Positions 16,708 through 25,800 of a stretch of 64,000 nucleotides of DNA are shown here, piece after piece. The notes below the pieces were generated by a model. It searched no databases. It saw only the letters and a list, made by a program, of their open reading frames with translations, and was not told the origin of the DNA. Origin of the DNA: a bacterium (lineage in GTDB: Bacteria > Myxococcota_A > Polyangia > Nannocystales > Nannocystaceae); contig JANSYI010000031.1 of assembly GCA_024742475.1 (NCBI GenBank), positions 1-64,000 of the forward strand. The letters are read 5' to 3'. Made by a program: the position numbers and the translations under genes. Position 1 is the stretch's first letter. Every line of letters starts with the position of its first letter.

Positions 16708-18813
16708 ATGGACCTGAGCCATCTCAACCCGAGTCAGCGCACGGCGGTCGAGTGCATCGATGGCCCCCTCCTCGTGCTCGCCGGCGCGGGCTCGGGCAAG
16801 ACGCGGGTGATCACGCACCGCATTCAGAACCTCATCGGGCTCGGCGTGCCGCCCGACCGCATCGTCGGGGTGACCTTCACCAACAAGGCCGCCGGCGAGA
16901 TGCGCGAGCGCTTGGCCGGCATGGTAGGCCACCAGACTGCGAGCGAGGTGCTGCTGGCGACGTTCCACAGCTTGGGTGCTCGCCTGCTACGCCTCGACCC
17001 CGAAGGCTTCGGCCTGCCCTCGTCGCGCTTCTCGATCCTCGACCAAGGCGACGTGCTGGGCATCATCCGCTCGCTGATGCGGGAGTACGGACACCACGGC
17101 GCCGGCGAAGATCGCCGCTTCGACATCCCCGCCATCGCGCAGCGCATCGGCTTGTGGAAGAACGCCTTCGTCCCCTTCGAGCTCGAGGCGGCCGAACGGC
17201 AGATCATCGACGAATACGACGCGGTCGCGGCTTCGATCTACTGCGCCTACGAGGACCGTCTCCGCACGCTGGGCGCGGTCGACTTCGACGACCTCGTCTG
17301 CCTGGTCGCGCGCACGCTCAACGAGAAGCCCGAGGTCAAGGAGCGCTGGCAGAACACGTTCGACTACCTGATGGTCGACGAGTACCAGGACACCAACGAC
17401 GCGCAGCTCGAGTTCCTTCGCCAGCTCTCCCGCCCTCCCCACAACCTCTGCGTAGTCGGCGACGATGACCAGGCCATCTATGGGTGGCGCGGCGCCAAGG
17501 TCGAGAACATCCTGCGCTTCGACGAGATGTTCGAGGGCACCACCGTCGTCAAGCTCGAGGAGAACTACCGCTGCCGCACGCCGATCCTCCACTGCGCCAA
17601 CGTGGTGGTCGCCCACAACACGACGCGGCACGACAAGACCCTCATCGCGACGCGAGGAGGGTCCGATCCCGTCAAGATGGTCGTGGCTGCCGACGGGCCC
17701 CAAGAGTCCCAGTGGGTCGGCAAGAAGATCCGATCGTTGGTCGTCGACGATGGCGTCTCGCCCAACGACATCGCCGTCTTGTATCGCTCTGCGCTTCAGG
17801 CCAAGTCGATCGAAGAGGAGCTGCAGCAGCACGGCATCCAATACCGGGTGCTGGGCGGCCAGTCGGTCTACGACAAGAAGGAGGTCAAGGATGCGCTGGC
17901 CTACCTCAAGACGATCCTGACTCCGCGTGACGAGCTGGCGGTCCGGCGGGCCCTCGAGACCCCCCCACGGGGCATCGGGCGCGTCAGCATGGGCAAGCTG
18001 TCCAACTATGCCCGTGAGAACAAGGTCAGCATGCTCGAGGCCGTGCACCGGGCCGAGCGGGTCGAGGGCATCGGCAGCCGCGCCCGGGAGTCGCTCGACC
18101 GCTTCTCACGCATGATCCGCTCCGCGCAGATTCGGGCCCGCGAACACGGGGACGCCGCGGCCGCGCTGGAGTACGTGCTCGACACGGTCAACTTCACCGA
18201 CCACGTCAAGAAGGAGATCGGCAACGACGAAGCCGCCGCCCATCGCCTCAAGGGCGTCGACTGGCTCAAGGGCAGCATCGCCCGATACGAGCAACGCATG
18301 CGCCAGCAGGAGAAGCGGCCACGATGGTCCGAGTACTTCGGCATGGTCACGCTCGACAACAGCAACTCCGACGACAAGGACAAGGACAAGGACAAGGACA
18401 AGGAGGCCGAGGCCAAGCGCAAGGGCCAGGTCTCGCTGGCCACGCTGCACAGCTGCAAGGGGCTCGAGTGGGACTACGTCTTCATCATCGGCATCGAGGA
18501 AGGCGTGCTGCCCCATCGCCGCGTCTCCGCGCCTCGGGCCAGCGATGCGATCGCCGGTGACATCGAGGAGGAGCGGCGGCTCTTCTACGTCGGCATCACC
18601 CGCGCCCGCGAGACGCTGTGGCTGTGCCGCAGCAACCACAGAGTCGAGCGAGGCAAGACCGTCCCTCGCGAGCCCAGCCGGTTCATCGAGGAGCTGCCCG
18701 AGGACGGCATCGAGCTGTACGACATCGACTCCGAGGAGGAGCTCACCTCGGATGCGATCGGCGACATGGCGGCGGCGTTCCTGAGCCAGATCAAGCCCCC
18801 CGAGGACGGCTGA
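16708..18813 (+). CDS. UvrD/Rep-family DNA helicase
   Basis: 701-residue superfamily 1A 3'-5' helicase, unwinding DNA at stalled forks or in excision repair. Motif I GAGSGKT (residues 26-32), Ia FTNKAAGEMR, II DEYQDTN, III GDDDQAIYGWRGA, IV LEENYR, V LATLHSCKGLEWDYVF and VI VGITRARE are all present. The length (~670-700) and the lack of the PcrA C-terminal extension favour Rep. Before motif V an acidic/basic low-complexity insertion, DDKDKDKDKDKEAEAKRKG, is encoded by a hexanucleotide repeat. It stands alone, and its upstream region does not carry the TGGGCCAC motif. Confidence 0.93.
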   Translation: MDLSHLNPSQRTAVECIDGPLLVLAGAGSGKTRVITHRIQNLIGLGVPPDRIVGVTFTNKAAGEMRERLAGMVGHQTASEVLLATFHSLGARLLRLDPEGFGLPSSRFSILDQGDVLGIIRSLMREYGHHGAGEDRRFDIPAIAQRIGLWKNAFVPFELEAAERQIIDEYDAVAASIYCAYEDRLRTLGAVDFDDLVCLVARTLNEKPEVKERWQNTFDYLMVDEYQDTNDAQLEFLRQLSRPPHNLCVVGDDDQAIYGWRGAKVENILRFDEMFEGTTVVKLEENYRCRTPILHCANVVVAHNTTRHDKTLIATRGGSDPVKMVVAADGPQESQWVGKKIRSLVVDDGVSPNDIAVLYRSALQAKSIEEELQQHGIQYRVLGGQSVYDKKEVKDALAYLKTILTPRDELAVRRALETPPRGIGRVSMGKLSNYARENKVSMLEAVHRAERVEGIGSRARESLDRFSRMIRSAQIRAREHGDAAAALEYVLDTVNFTDHVKKEIGNDEAAAHRLKGVDWLKGSIARYEQRMRQQEKRPRWSEYFGMVTLDNSNSDDKDKDKDKDKEAEAKRKGQVSLATLHSCKGLEWDYVFIIGIEEGVLPHRRVSAPRASDAIAGDIEEERRLFYVGITRARETLWLCRSNHRVERGKTVPREPSRFIEELPEDGIELYDIDSEEELTSDAIGDMAAAFLSQIKPPEDG
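18373..18402 (+). repeat. Hexanucleotide (GACAAG)x5 in helicase gene
   Basis: Five perfect GACAAG units encode alternating Asp-Lys, in a flexible insertion just before helicase motif V. Slippage by whole units would keep the frame. Confidence 0.9.
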
Positions 18814-18858
18814 CCGGCCGCGTGGCGGCATCGGCTCCGTGGTATATCGGCCACCGTG

Positions 18859-19629
18859 ATGAGTACGCGCGCCGTCTCGCTTCGCCCTGTCCTTCGCGGT
18901 CTCTTGTCGTTCGGTCTGGCCACCGCGCTGTGGGGCTGCTCCGAGGACGGGGACTCCAACGAAGCGAGCACGAGCGCCGACGCGTCGTCCACGGACGCGG
19001 ACATGTCCTCGAGCGGAGCTGCTGGTTCGAGCACCACGAACGTGTCCACCTCGGGCGCATCGTCGAGCACGACCGACGCCTCGAGCGGCGAGGCAGACTC
19101 GTCGGGTTCGGAGACCACCGGCCCGGCCATCGGTTGTACCCCCGGAGATCCATGCTGCAACGACGCCGGCGAGTACGCGGAGTGCTTCCTCGACGCGGAC
19201 AACGGCCTGGCCTGGGAGCTCGTGCCGATGGGCGGGAACCCCAACGTCGCCGACGCGGTCGCGTACTGCGATTCCCTGACCTTGCTCGGCGCCGGAGGGT
19301 GGCGTCTGCCCACCGTCGACGAGCTTCGGTCGCTCATGCGCGGCTGCCCCGACACCGTGGCCGACGGCGCATGCGAACTCAGTGAAGCGTGCGCTACCGT
19401 CGAGTGTGACAGCGACGCCTGCGATGGCTGCATCGACGCCCCCGGAGGTGGACCCGCGGCGGGCTGCTACTGGGACCCGAACCTACAAGGTGAGTGCAGC
19501 GGCTACTGGTCCGCCACCACGCCGGGAGGTGGGTTCGGTTGGATCGTCGACTTCGCCGACGGGTCGATCCGCCAGCGCGATGCCGCCTTGCCAGCCGGCT
19601 TGGTGCGGTGCGTCGCAAGCCTGCAGTAG
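18859..19629 (+). CDS. DUF1566 (Lcl C-terminal-like) lipoprotein
   Basis: 256-residue surface lipoprotein. Signal segment followed by lipobox TALWGC, then ~70 residues of Ser/Thr/Ala/Asp linker, then a compact domain with GGWRLPTVDELRSLMRGC, GYWSATT and a terminal GLVRCV, the usual DUF1566/Lcl pattern (a C-type-lectin-like or FGE-like fold in related families). Several cysteines (EACATVECDSDACDGC) form an inserted Cys-rich loop. ATG at 18859; a GTG sits directly before it. The linker is typical of Nannocystaceae lipoproteins. Confidence 0.8.
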   Translation: MSTRAVSLRPVLRGLLSFGLATALWGCSEDGDSNEASTSADASSTDADMSSSGAAGSSTTNVSTSGASSSTTDASSGEADSSGSETTGPAIGCTPGDPCCNDAGEYAECFLDADNGLAWELVPMGGNPNVADAVAYCDSLTLLGAGGWRLPTVDELRSLMRGCPDTVADGACELSEACATVECDSDACDGCIDAPGGGPAAGCYWDPNLQGECSGYWSATTPGGGFGWIVDFADGSIRQRDAALPAGLVRCVASLQ

Positions 19630-19689
19630 CGCCAGCTTTCTTCCCTCCCGCGGTTGAATGATCGGCGCGCGCCGTCGTTCAATTCAGCC

Positions 19690-20274
19690 GTGCGAACTCG
19701 CTTGATCTCTCTCGTTGGCCTTCTGGCCGTTTCCCTCCCCGTCGCAGGCTGCGACGACGACCCCGCCGATGCGACCTTCGAGCCCGAGTCCGTCCCCGAG
19801 TCCAAGCCGATCGACGAGCTCGACGATGCCGAGGAGGAGGCGTTCTGCGAAGAGGCCAAAGATTGGGCCGACGACATCGTCGGCGACCAGCTCTCCTCGA
19901 TCTTGTGCAACAGCTTCGCGATCGGCAGCTCCTTCGGAGAAGACGGCACCCTCGACCTGGCCCAGTGCCGCTCCGAACGCGAAGCCTGCCTGAACGACCC
20001 CGACTCGACCGGCGAGTTCGACGTCGAGACGGAGGGACTCGAGTGCAACTTCGACGAAGTCGAGAACTGCGGCGCGACGGTCGGCGAGTTCTCCGACTGC
20101 TTCGAAGAAGCCGCGCAGCTGCTCGACCGCACCGCCAACGACATCACCTGCGAGCGCATCGCCGACGGCGACGTCCCCAACGAAGCCGACTACCTCCTCT
20201 CCGCCCAGTGCGAGGCGCTGTTCGAACGCTGCAGCGGCGAAGAGCAGGTCGACACTCAGCCGCCCCCCGAGTGA
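19690..20274 (+). CDS. Acidic lipoprotein, unknown
   Basis: 194-residue lipoprotein with a clear signal (RTRLISLVGLLAVSLPVAGC, Cys at residue 21). The mature protein is strongly acidic (DELDDAEEEAFCEEAKDWADD) with regularly placed cysteines in helical segments, such as CEEA, ILCNSF, CRSEREAC, CNFDEVENC, SDCFEEA and CEALFERC. This suggests a small disulfide-linked helical bundle. GTG start at 19690 inferred from the signal peptide. No family recognised. A strong hairpin terminator follows, shared with the convergent gene. Confidence 0.75.
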   Translation: MRTRLISLVGLLAVSLPVAGCDDDPADATFEPESVPESKPIDELDDAEEEAFCEEAKDWADDIVGDQLSSILCNSFAIGSSFGEDGTLDLAQCRSEREACLNDPDSTGEFDVETEGLECNFDEVENCGATVGEFSDCFEEAAQLLDRTANDITCERIADGDVPNEADYLLSAQCEALFERCSGEEQVDTQPPPE

Positions 20275-20295
20275 GCTCGGGGTGAACCAACGAAG

Positions 20296-20328
20296 AAGAG
20301 CGCGCCTGAAGCAGGCGCGCTCTTTGTC
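20296..20328. terminator. Bidirectional intrinsic terminator
   Basis: Perfect 13-bp stem AAGAGCGCGCCTG (20296-20308) with 20312-20324, a 3-base loop, and A/T-rich flanks on both sides, between convergent lipoprotein genes. Confidence 0.9.
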
Positions 20329-20357
20329 GTTGTTCCGGGTATTCGCAGGGAGAGCGA

Positions 20358-21233
20358 CTACTCGCAGACCGACGCGACGATCGAGCCGTCGATGCCGACT
20401 TCGGCTGCGGTGCAGGTCGTGCCGCCCATGCAGTCGTCGTCGTCGCGGCATTCGCCACAAACGCCGAAGGTCAGCAGGCCCTTGAGGCTCGCCTCGGCGC
20501 AGTGGTTGGTGCAGGCGAGCTCGCCGTCACCCTCGATGTCACAGAACGAGCCGTCGGCGACCGAAGCCTCATCGACGCACTCTTTTTGTCCGCTGATGTT
20601 CGCCACATCGACGGTGATGTTGCAGACCTGGTCGGTGCAGTCGGCCGAAGTGGTGCACTCCGAGCAGGTGCTGGCCATCAGGATGCCGGGGACGTTGATG
20701 ATCTCGACGCAGTCGAGGTCGTCGACGCAGACCTCGCTGGTCTGGCAGCCGTCGCCGAGCATGCCCATGTTGCACACCGAGCCCTCGGGAGGCATGGCGA
20801 GCGGGTTGGGGAGGCTGCAGCCGCCGCCTTCACAATCGTCGTCACCCGAGCACTCGCCGCAAAGACCGCCGATGCCCGTCACGTAGCAGGAGCCCGACTC
20901 GCACTGGTCGTCCATCGTGCAGTCCGAGCCGTCGGGGAGCGGATCCTCGCCGGTGGGGTCGGTCGGATCTTCGGTGGGATCCGTGGGGTCCGTGTCGGTC
21001 TCACCGGTGGGGTCCGTGGTGCCCGAGGGGTCCGTGGTGCCCGAGGGGTCCGTGGTGCCCGACGGGTCCGTGGTGCCGGACGGGTCCGTCGCGTCGGTCG
21101 GGTCCGTCTCGCCCGAGGTGCCCGGGTCGGTGTCAGTGGTTTCAGCAGGCTCGTCGTCTGCGGGGCAGCCCGTGCCAAGGCCGAGCGCCGCTACGAGAGA
21201 AAGTGAGGAAAGAAAGCGTAGATCGAGTTTCAC
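20358..21233 (-). CDS. Cys-rich lipoprotein with DPSGTT repeats
   Basis: 291-residue lipoprotein. A signal peptide ends in GTGC. It is followed by ~75 residues built from Asp/Pro/Ser/Gly/Thr, including four tandem DPSGTT units, then a Cys-rich region with repeated 'CxxxxxCxxG.C' modules (CTMDDQCESGSC, CGECSGDDDCEGGGC, CSECTTSADCTDQVC, CGECRDDDDC). These resemble extracellular disulfide knot or Dickkopf-like repeats common in myxobacterial surface proteins. GTG start at 21233 with an AGGAG site. Probably a surface stalk-and-head protein; no function known. Confidence 0.8.
   Translation of the reverse strand: MKLDLRFLSSLSLVAALGLGTGCPADDEPAETTDTDPGTSGETDPTDATDPSGTTDPSGTTDPSGTTDPSGTTDPTGETDTDPTDPTEDPTDPTGEDPLPDGSDCTMDDQCESGSCYVTGIGGLCGECSGDDDCEGGGCSLPNPLAMPPEGSVCNMGMLGDGCQTSEVCVDDLDCVEIINVPGILMASTCSECTTSADCTDQVCNITVDVANISGQKECVDEASVADGSFCDIEGDGELACTNHCAEASLKGLLTFGVCGECRDDDDCMGGTTCTAAEVGIDGSIVASVCE
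21009..21080. repeat. 18-bp tandem repeat encoding DPSGTT
   Basis: Four near-identical 18-base units, three perfect and one with two changes, in frame within the lipoprotein linker. Confidence 0.85.
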
Positions 21234-21390
21234 CCTAGTCTCCTGGTCCGTGGCCTGAGGCCCGGTTGATTCCCCGCATGGTCACCCCAAGGGGCGCCGC
21301 CCGTAAAGTCCGTTTTTCAGACCACGAGCAAAAGTCCGCAGGACCGGACGCGGGGCGTAACCCGGCCGGCGCCTGCCACCTGGAGACACG

Positions 21391-21415
21391 AGGGTCCGGC
21401 AAGCGCGCGGACCCT
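21391..21415 (-). terminator. Possible terminator after acyl-CoA dehydrogenase
   Basis: AGGGTCC (21391-21397) pairs with GGACCCT (21409-21415) 15 bases beyond the stop at 21430. There is no clear T-run, so this is tentative. Confidence 0.4.
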
Positions 21416-21429
21416 GAAAACGGTCATTG

Positions 21430-22587
21430 CTAACGCCGCTCGCGCGCGAGGTCTTTGGCGAGGTTCTTTTGATGCGCCTCGAGGGTGCCGCCTCCGATTT
21501 CGAGCAGCTTGGCGTCTCGCCACAGCCGCTCGACCGGGTACTCGCGGCAGTAGCCCGCACCGCCCATCACCTGCATCGCGTTGTCGGCGACGATCTTGCC
21601 CACCGGCGCAGCGAACAGCTTCGCCGCGTCCGAGCCGATGCGGTTGCGAATGTCGGCGCCGACCTGGCGGGCGACGTTGTAGACGAGGCACTTCGCCGCT
21701 TCGGTCATCGCGTAGCCATCGGCGATGTAGCGCTGGATCTGGCCAAACGCGCCGATCGGTTTGCCGAACGCCTTCCGCTCCACCGAGTAGTCGACCATGA
21801 TGCCGACACATCGCTCGGCGATGCCCACGCTCATCGCGGCCAGCGTGAGCCGCTCGATCTCGAGGTTGCGCATCATGTGCGTGAGCCCGTCGCCCTCGGC
21901 GCCAAGGAGGTTGGAGGCTGGGATCCGGCAGTCTTCGAAGATGAGCTCCGACATCGTCGAGCCCCGCATGCCGCACTTGTCGATGTGGTTGCTGGTCGAG
22001 AAACCCGGGCAATCGCGGTCGACGAGGAACGCCGTCACCCGACCCTCCACCTTCGCGTAGACGAGGAAGCAGTGCCCCTCGCATCCGTTGGTGATGTACG
22101 TCTTGGTGCCGTTGAGGACGTACGCGTCCCCGTCGCGCACCGCCGTGGTGGTCATCGCGAGCACGTCCGTGCCGGCGCCAGGCTCCGTCATGCCCATCCC
22201 GGCCACCCACTCCCCGGAGAGCACCTTCGGCAGGTACCGCTCTCGCTGCGCGTCGTTGCTGCAGTGGAAGAAGTTGTTCACGAACAGCATCGAGTGCGCG
22301 AGGTAGGCCAGCGTGAAGCCAGGGTCGTACTTCGCGAGCTCGTGGTGGATGATCACCGCCGCGACGGTGTCCATGCCCGCGCCGCCAGCCTCTTCGGGAA
22401 TGGTGATGCCGAGCACCCCGAGTTCACCGAGCTGACGGAAGAGCTCGACGTTGAGCTCTCCCTTTTCGTCGTGAGCGGCGGCCTGGGGCTCGACGTGCTT
22501 GACCGCGAACTCCGCGATCGTCTCCCGGATCATTTGGTGTTCGGGGGTGGGGTTGAAGAGCGCGTCGTACCGAGACTCCGACATCAT
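21430..22587 (-). CDS. Acyl-CoA dehydrogenase
   Basis: 385-residue FAD enzyme forming enoyl-CoA from acyl-CoA and passing electrons to ETF. Family signatures: GMGMTEPGAGTDV (flavin-binding signature 1), YVLNGTKTYITNG, the ERKAFGKPI helix and QVMGGAGYCREYPVERLWRDAKLLEIGGGT near the C-terminus. Overall pattern (HMMRNLEIERLTLAAMSVGIAERC) resembles isovaleryl-CoA or short-branched-chain dehydrogenases, but chain specificity cannot be read reliably. ATG at 22587 (a second ATG follows at 22584). A 264-base divergent spacer separates it from the macroglobulin gene. Confidence 0.92.
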   Translation of the reverse strand: MMSESRYDALFNPTPEHQMIRETIAEFAVKHVEPQAAAHDEKGELNVELFRQLGELGVLGITIPEEAGGAGMDTVAAVIIHHELAKYDPGFTLAYLAHSMLFVNNFFHCSNDAQRERYLPKVLSGEWVAGMGMTEPGAGTDVLAMTTTAVRDGDAYVLNGTKTYITNGCEGHCFLVYAKVEGRVTAFLVDRDCPGFSTSNHIDKCGMRGSTMSELIFEDCRIPASNLLGAEGDGLTHMMRNLEIERLTLAAMSVGIAERCVGIMVDYSVERKAFGKPIGAFGQIQRYIADGYAMTEAAKCLVYNVARQVGADIRNRIGSDAAKLFAAPVGKIVADNAMQVMGGAGYCREYPVERLWRDAKLLEIGGGTLEAHQKNLAKDLARERR

Positions 22588-22851
22588 CGGTAGCTTGCGA
22601 AATCCACGGTCGATCGGAAACCCACGGCGGCCTGCGTATCCTCTCGCGGGCAGCCAGCCAGCCTCACGTTTCTGCTCAGAAAGCGAACGGGATGCACCCC
22701 GTCGGTTTCTGAAGCAAATTGGCTCCAACGCTCGTCCGAAAGACATCATTAGTGTCTTCGACGTACGGAATCGACGCTGGAGGCGCCGGCTGGACGTCCC
22801 ACGAGCGCAAGAACACGTCCGGCCCGGTCCGTGCACAGTGGAGGCACGCCC

Positions 22852-25800
22852 ATGGCTCGCGTCCCGTCGCTCCTCTCCACTCCTGCGCGCACCCTGCTGG
22901 TGCTCGCGCTGGCCTGCACCTCGTCGTCGTCGACGACCGAGCAGGACAGCTCGTCCCCCGCAGACATCGACACCTCGAAGATCCCCTCCGATGGTCCGGC
23001 GCTGCTCTTCCCTCCGCCGCTGACCCGGCGCGAGCGACGGCTGCTGCCGCCCAACCTCACCGGCGTGGACGACGACCCCACCGAAGCGCTCGCAGTCGAA
23101 TGGCCCGAGCTCGACACGTCGGGTCGATGGGAGACATCGGGGCAGACGATCACGCTGCGGCTCAACCACAAGGCGAAGCGCGACGGCAAGACGCCACCAC
23201 CGCTGACGATCACGCCGAGCGTCAAGGGCAAGGCACGGTGGAACAGCGACTGGTCGATGTCCTTCTCCGCTGCAGAGCCCTTCGACCCCGACACGGACTA
23301 CACGCTGAAGCTGGGCACGATCGAGGACGAGGCGGGCAACCCGCTGACGTGGGAGGGCACGTTCCGCGCGGACCCGCAGCTGTGGATCGGCGGCAAGCTC
23401 ATCACCTACATCCCCGAGATCGGCAAACCTCGCGTCGTCACGTTCACGCCCTACAGCGGCACCAAGCAGGGCAGCCGACCCGAGCTGACCATCCTGTTCG
23501 ACCAGGCGGTCGAACCTCAGGACGTCCGGGACCTCATCACCTTGACCAACGCCAAGGGCGACGCGATCGAGTTCAAGCTCTCGCACCCCCGAAAAGACCT
23601 CTTCGACGGAGCGAAGGCCGACAAGCGCAACATCGTGATCGTCCGCCCCAAGAAGCGCCTGCGCCCAGGCAGCGAGGGCGCGTTCACGGTTCGGGACCAC
23701 GGTGCGCCCGAAGAAAAGGCCGATCGCGTCGGTTTCGAGGTCGCGCCACGGCTGAAGTTCACCAAGGCCGACTGCCGCTACGACTCGTCACGCTGCACGA
23801 TGAAGGGCGACACCCTGCACATCGGCGGACGCGACGTCGCGCTTCACTTCAACAACACGGTCGAGGGCGGCAAGACGCTCGAGTCCTCGGTGCGTGTCGA
23901 GCCTCCGGTTCGCAACCTCTCGGTGTGGTCGCAGCGGTGGAGCTCCGACGGTCAGGTCAACATCAGCGGTGCGTTCGAACCCAGTCAGAGCTACACGATC
24001 ACGCTCGATCGTGCGAAGGACGAGTACGGCTCGAGCTTGAGCGGCCCCGTCGTGGTCAAGGTGCGCACCGCCCCTCGCGCAGCGAGCGTCTCCATGCCCG
24101 AGGGGCTGCAGTTCCTCGACGCCGCGCTCAGCCACAGCTTCACGCTGACCACCCGCAACGTCGATGGCGTCGAGCTGCGCGCGTGGGAGGTCGGTAACAG
24201 CGACGCGAAGTGGCGCGACGCCAACGCCAAGGTGTCCCGGCGCGAAGCACCCAGCGGCACGCCGGACGTGAAGGTGTCGCTGGAGCCGTCCGCACGCCGC
24301 GACAAGGACGTCCTCACCCGCGTCGACCTACTCGACCACCTCGAGGCCGGCAAGGCCTACATCGTCGAGCTACAGCGGACCTCCATCGCCTTCGGCGCCC
24401 CCGCCCCCAGCCACCCGAGCTGGTCGCGCGCGAGCAAGCCCCCCTTGGCGCTGCTGATGGTCAACGACGACAAGGCGATGGTCGTGCACGCGCGCGGCAG
24501 CGGTGACAAGACATTCGTCCACGTCGCCGACATGGCCACCGGCGCTCCGGTGACCGGCGCGAAGCTGTTCATCGACGGTGAGGACGCCAAGGTCAGCACC
24601 GACGACAAGGGCGTCGCAGTGCTCGACGTCGCGCTGGCGAAGTCCCGCAACGCACTGCTGCGCGTCGAGGCGGGTGATGCCCGCACGATCTTGCCGATGG
24701 GGCACCGGGTTCAAAACGAGCGCCACCTGACGCCCGAGCTCGCCGGCGGCACGAGCATCGACCCCGACGCACCGCGCGGCTTGGTGATGAGCGACCGCGG
24801 TGTCTATCGCCCCGGCGCCACGGTGCACGTCAAAGGCATGATGCGCACGGCCAGCGGCGCCGACCTGCTGCCCGTCGCCGACACGGAGACGATCATCCAG
24901 ATCACGGACCCCACGGGGAAGACCGCGTACTCCAAGACCCTGACCACCGACGACATGGGCAGCGTGAGCGCGTCGTGGACCACGGACGAGGGCGCGAAGA
25001 TCGGCCGCTACCACGTCGAGCTGCTCGCCGATGGAACGCCGATCGGCAGCACGCAAGTGCAGGTGGCGGAGTTCGAGCCCCCGAAGTTCAAGGTGGACGT
25101 CGAAGCCAAAGCGACCAAAGCCGGCGGCAAGACCACGGTCGCAGCCGACGTCGTGGCCAAGTACCTCTTCGGCGCAGCGATGGACGGCGCCGAGGCCAGC
25201 TGGGTCGTCCGGCGCAGCAGCGCGCCGTGGCCGAAGGGGCCGCACACCGCTCGCGGGCTCCGCTTCTCGCCGAGCTACGGTTACGACTCGGGGTGGTCCC
25301 GCAGCGGCTACGGCACCCTCGACGAGGCGGGCACCCTGCACGCCACGTCCGTCGTCGAAGTCCTGTCCTCCGGGCCGCAGACGTTCACGTTCGAGGCCGA
25401 GGTCACCGACAGCAGCCACCGGGCAATCGCGGGTCGAGACTCGGTGGTCGTCCACCCCGCGTCGACCTACGCGGGCGTGAAGGTGAAGGACCGCTGGCCC
25501 GACGTGGGCACGCCCCTGCAGCTCGAGCTGGGCGTCATCGACACCGACGGCAACGCGGTCGTCGGCAAGACGATCACGGCCGAGCTCGTTCGCATGGAGT
25601 GGAAGCGCACCCGCAAGCCGGGCCCCGGTGGGTCGTCGCGCGTGCGCTGGCACGAGGTCGAGATTCCCTCGGGCAAGTGCTCGGCCAAGTCGGCGCGCAG
25701 CGTCGTCTCTTGCGAGCTGACGCCGACCAAGTCGGGCTCGTACGAGGTGCGCACCAAGGTGGAGGGACGCAAGGGGGGCACCGCCCACGTGTGGGCCTGG

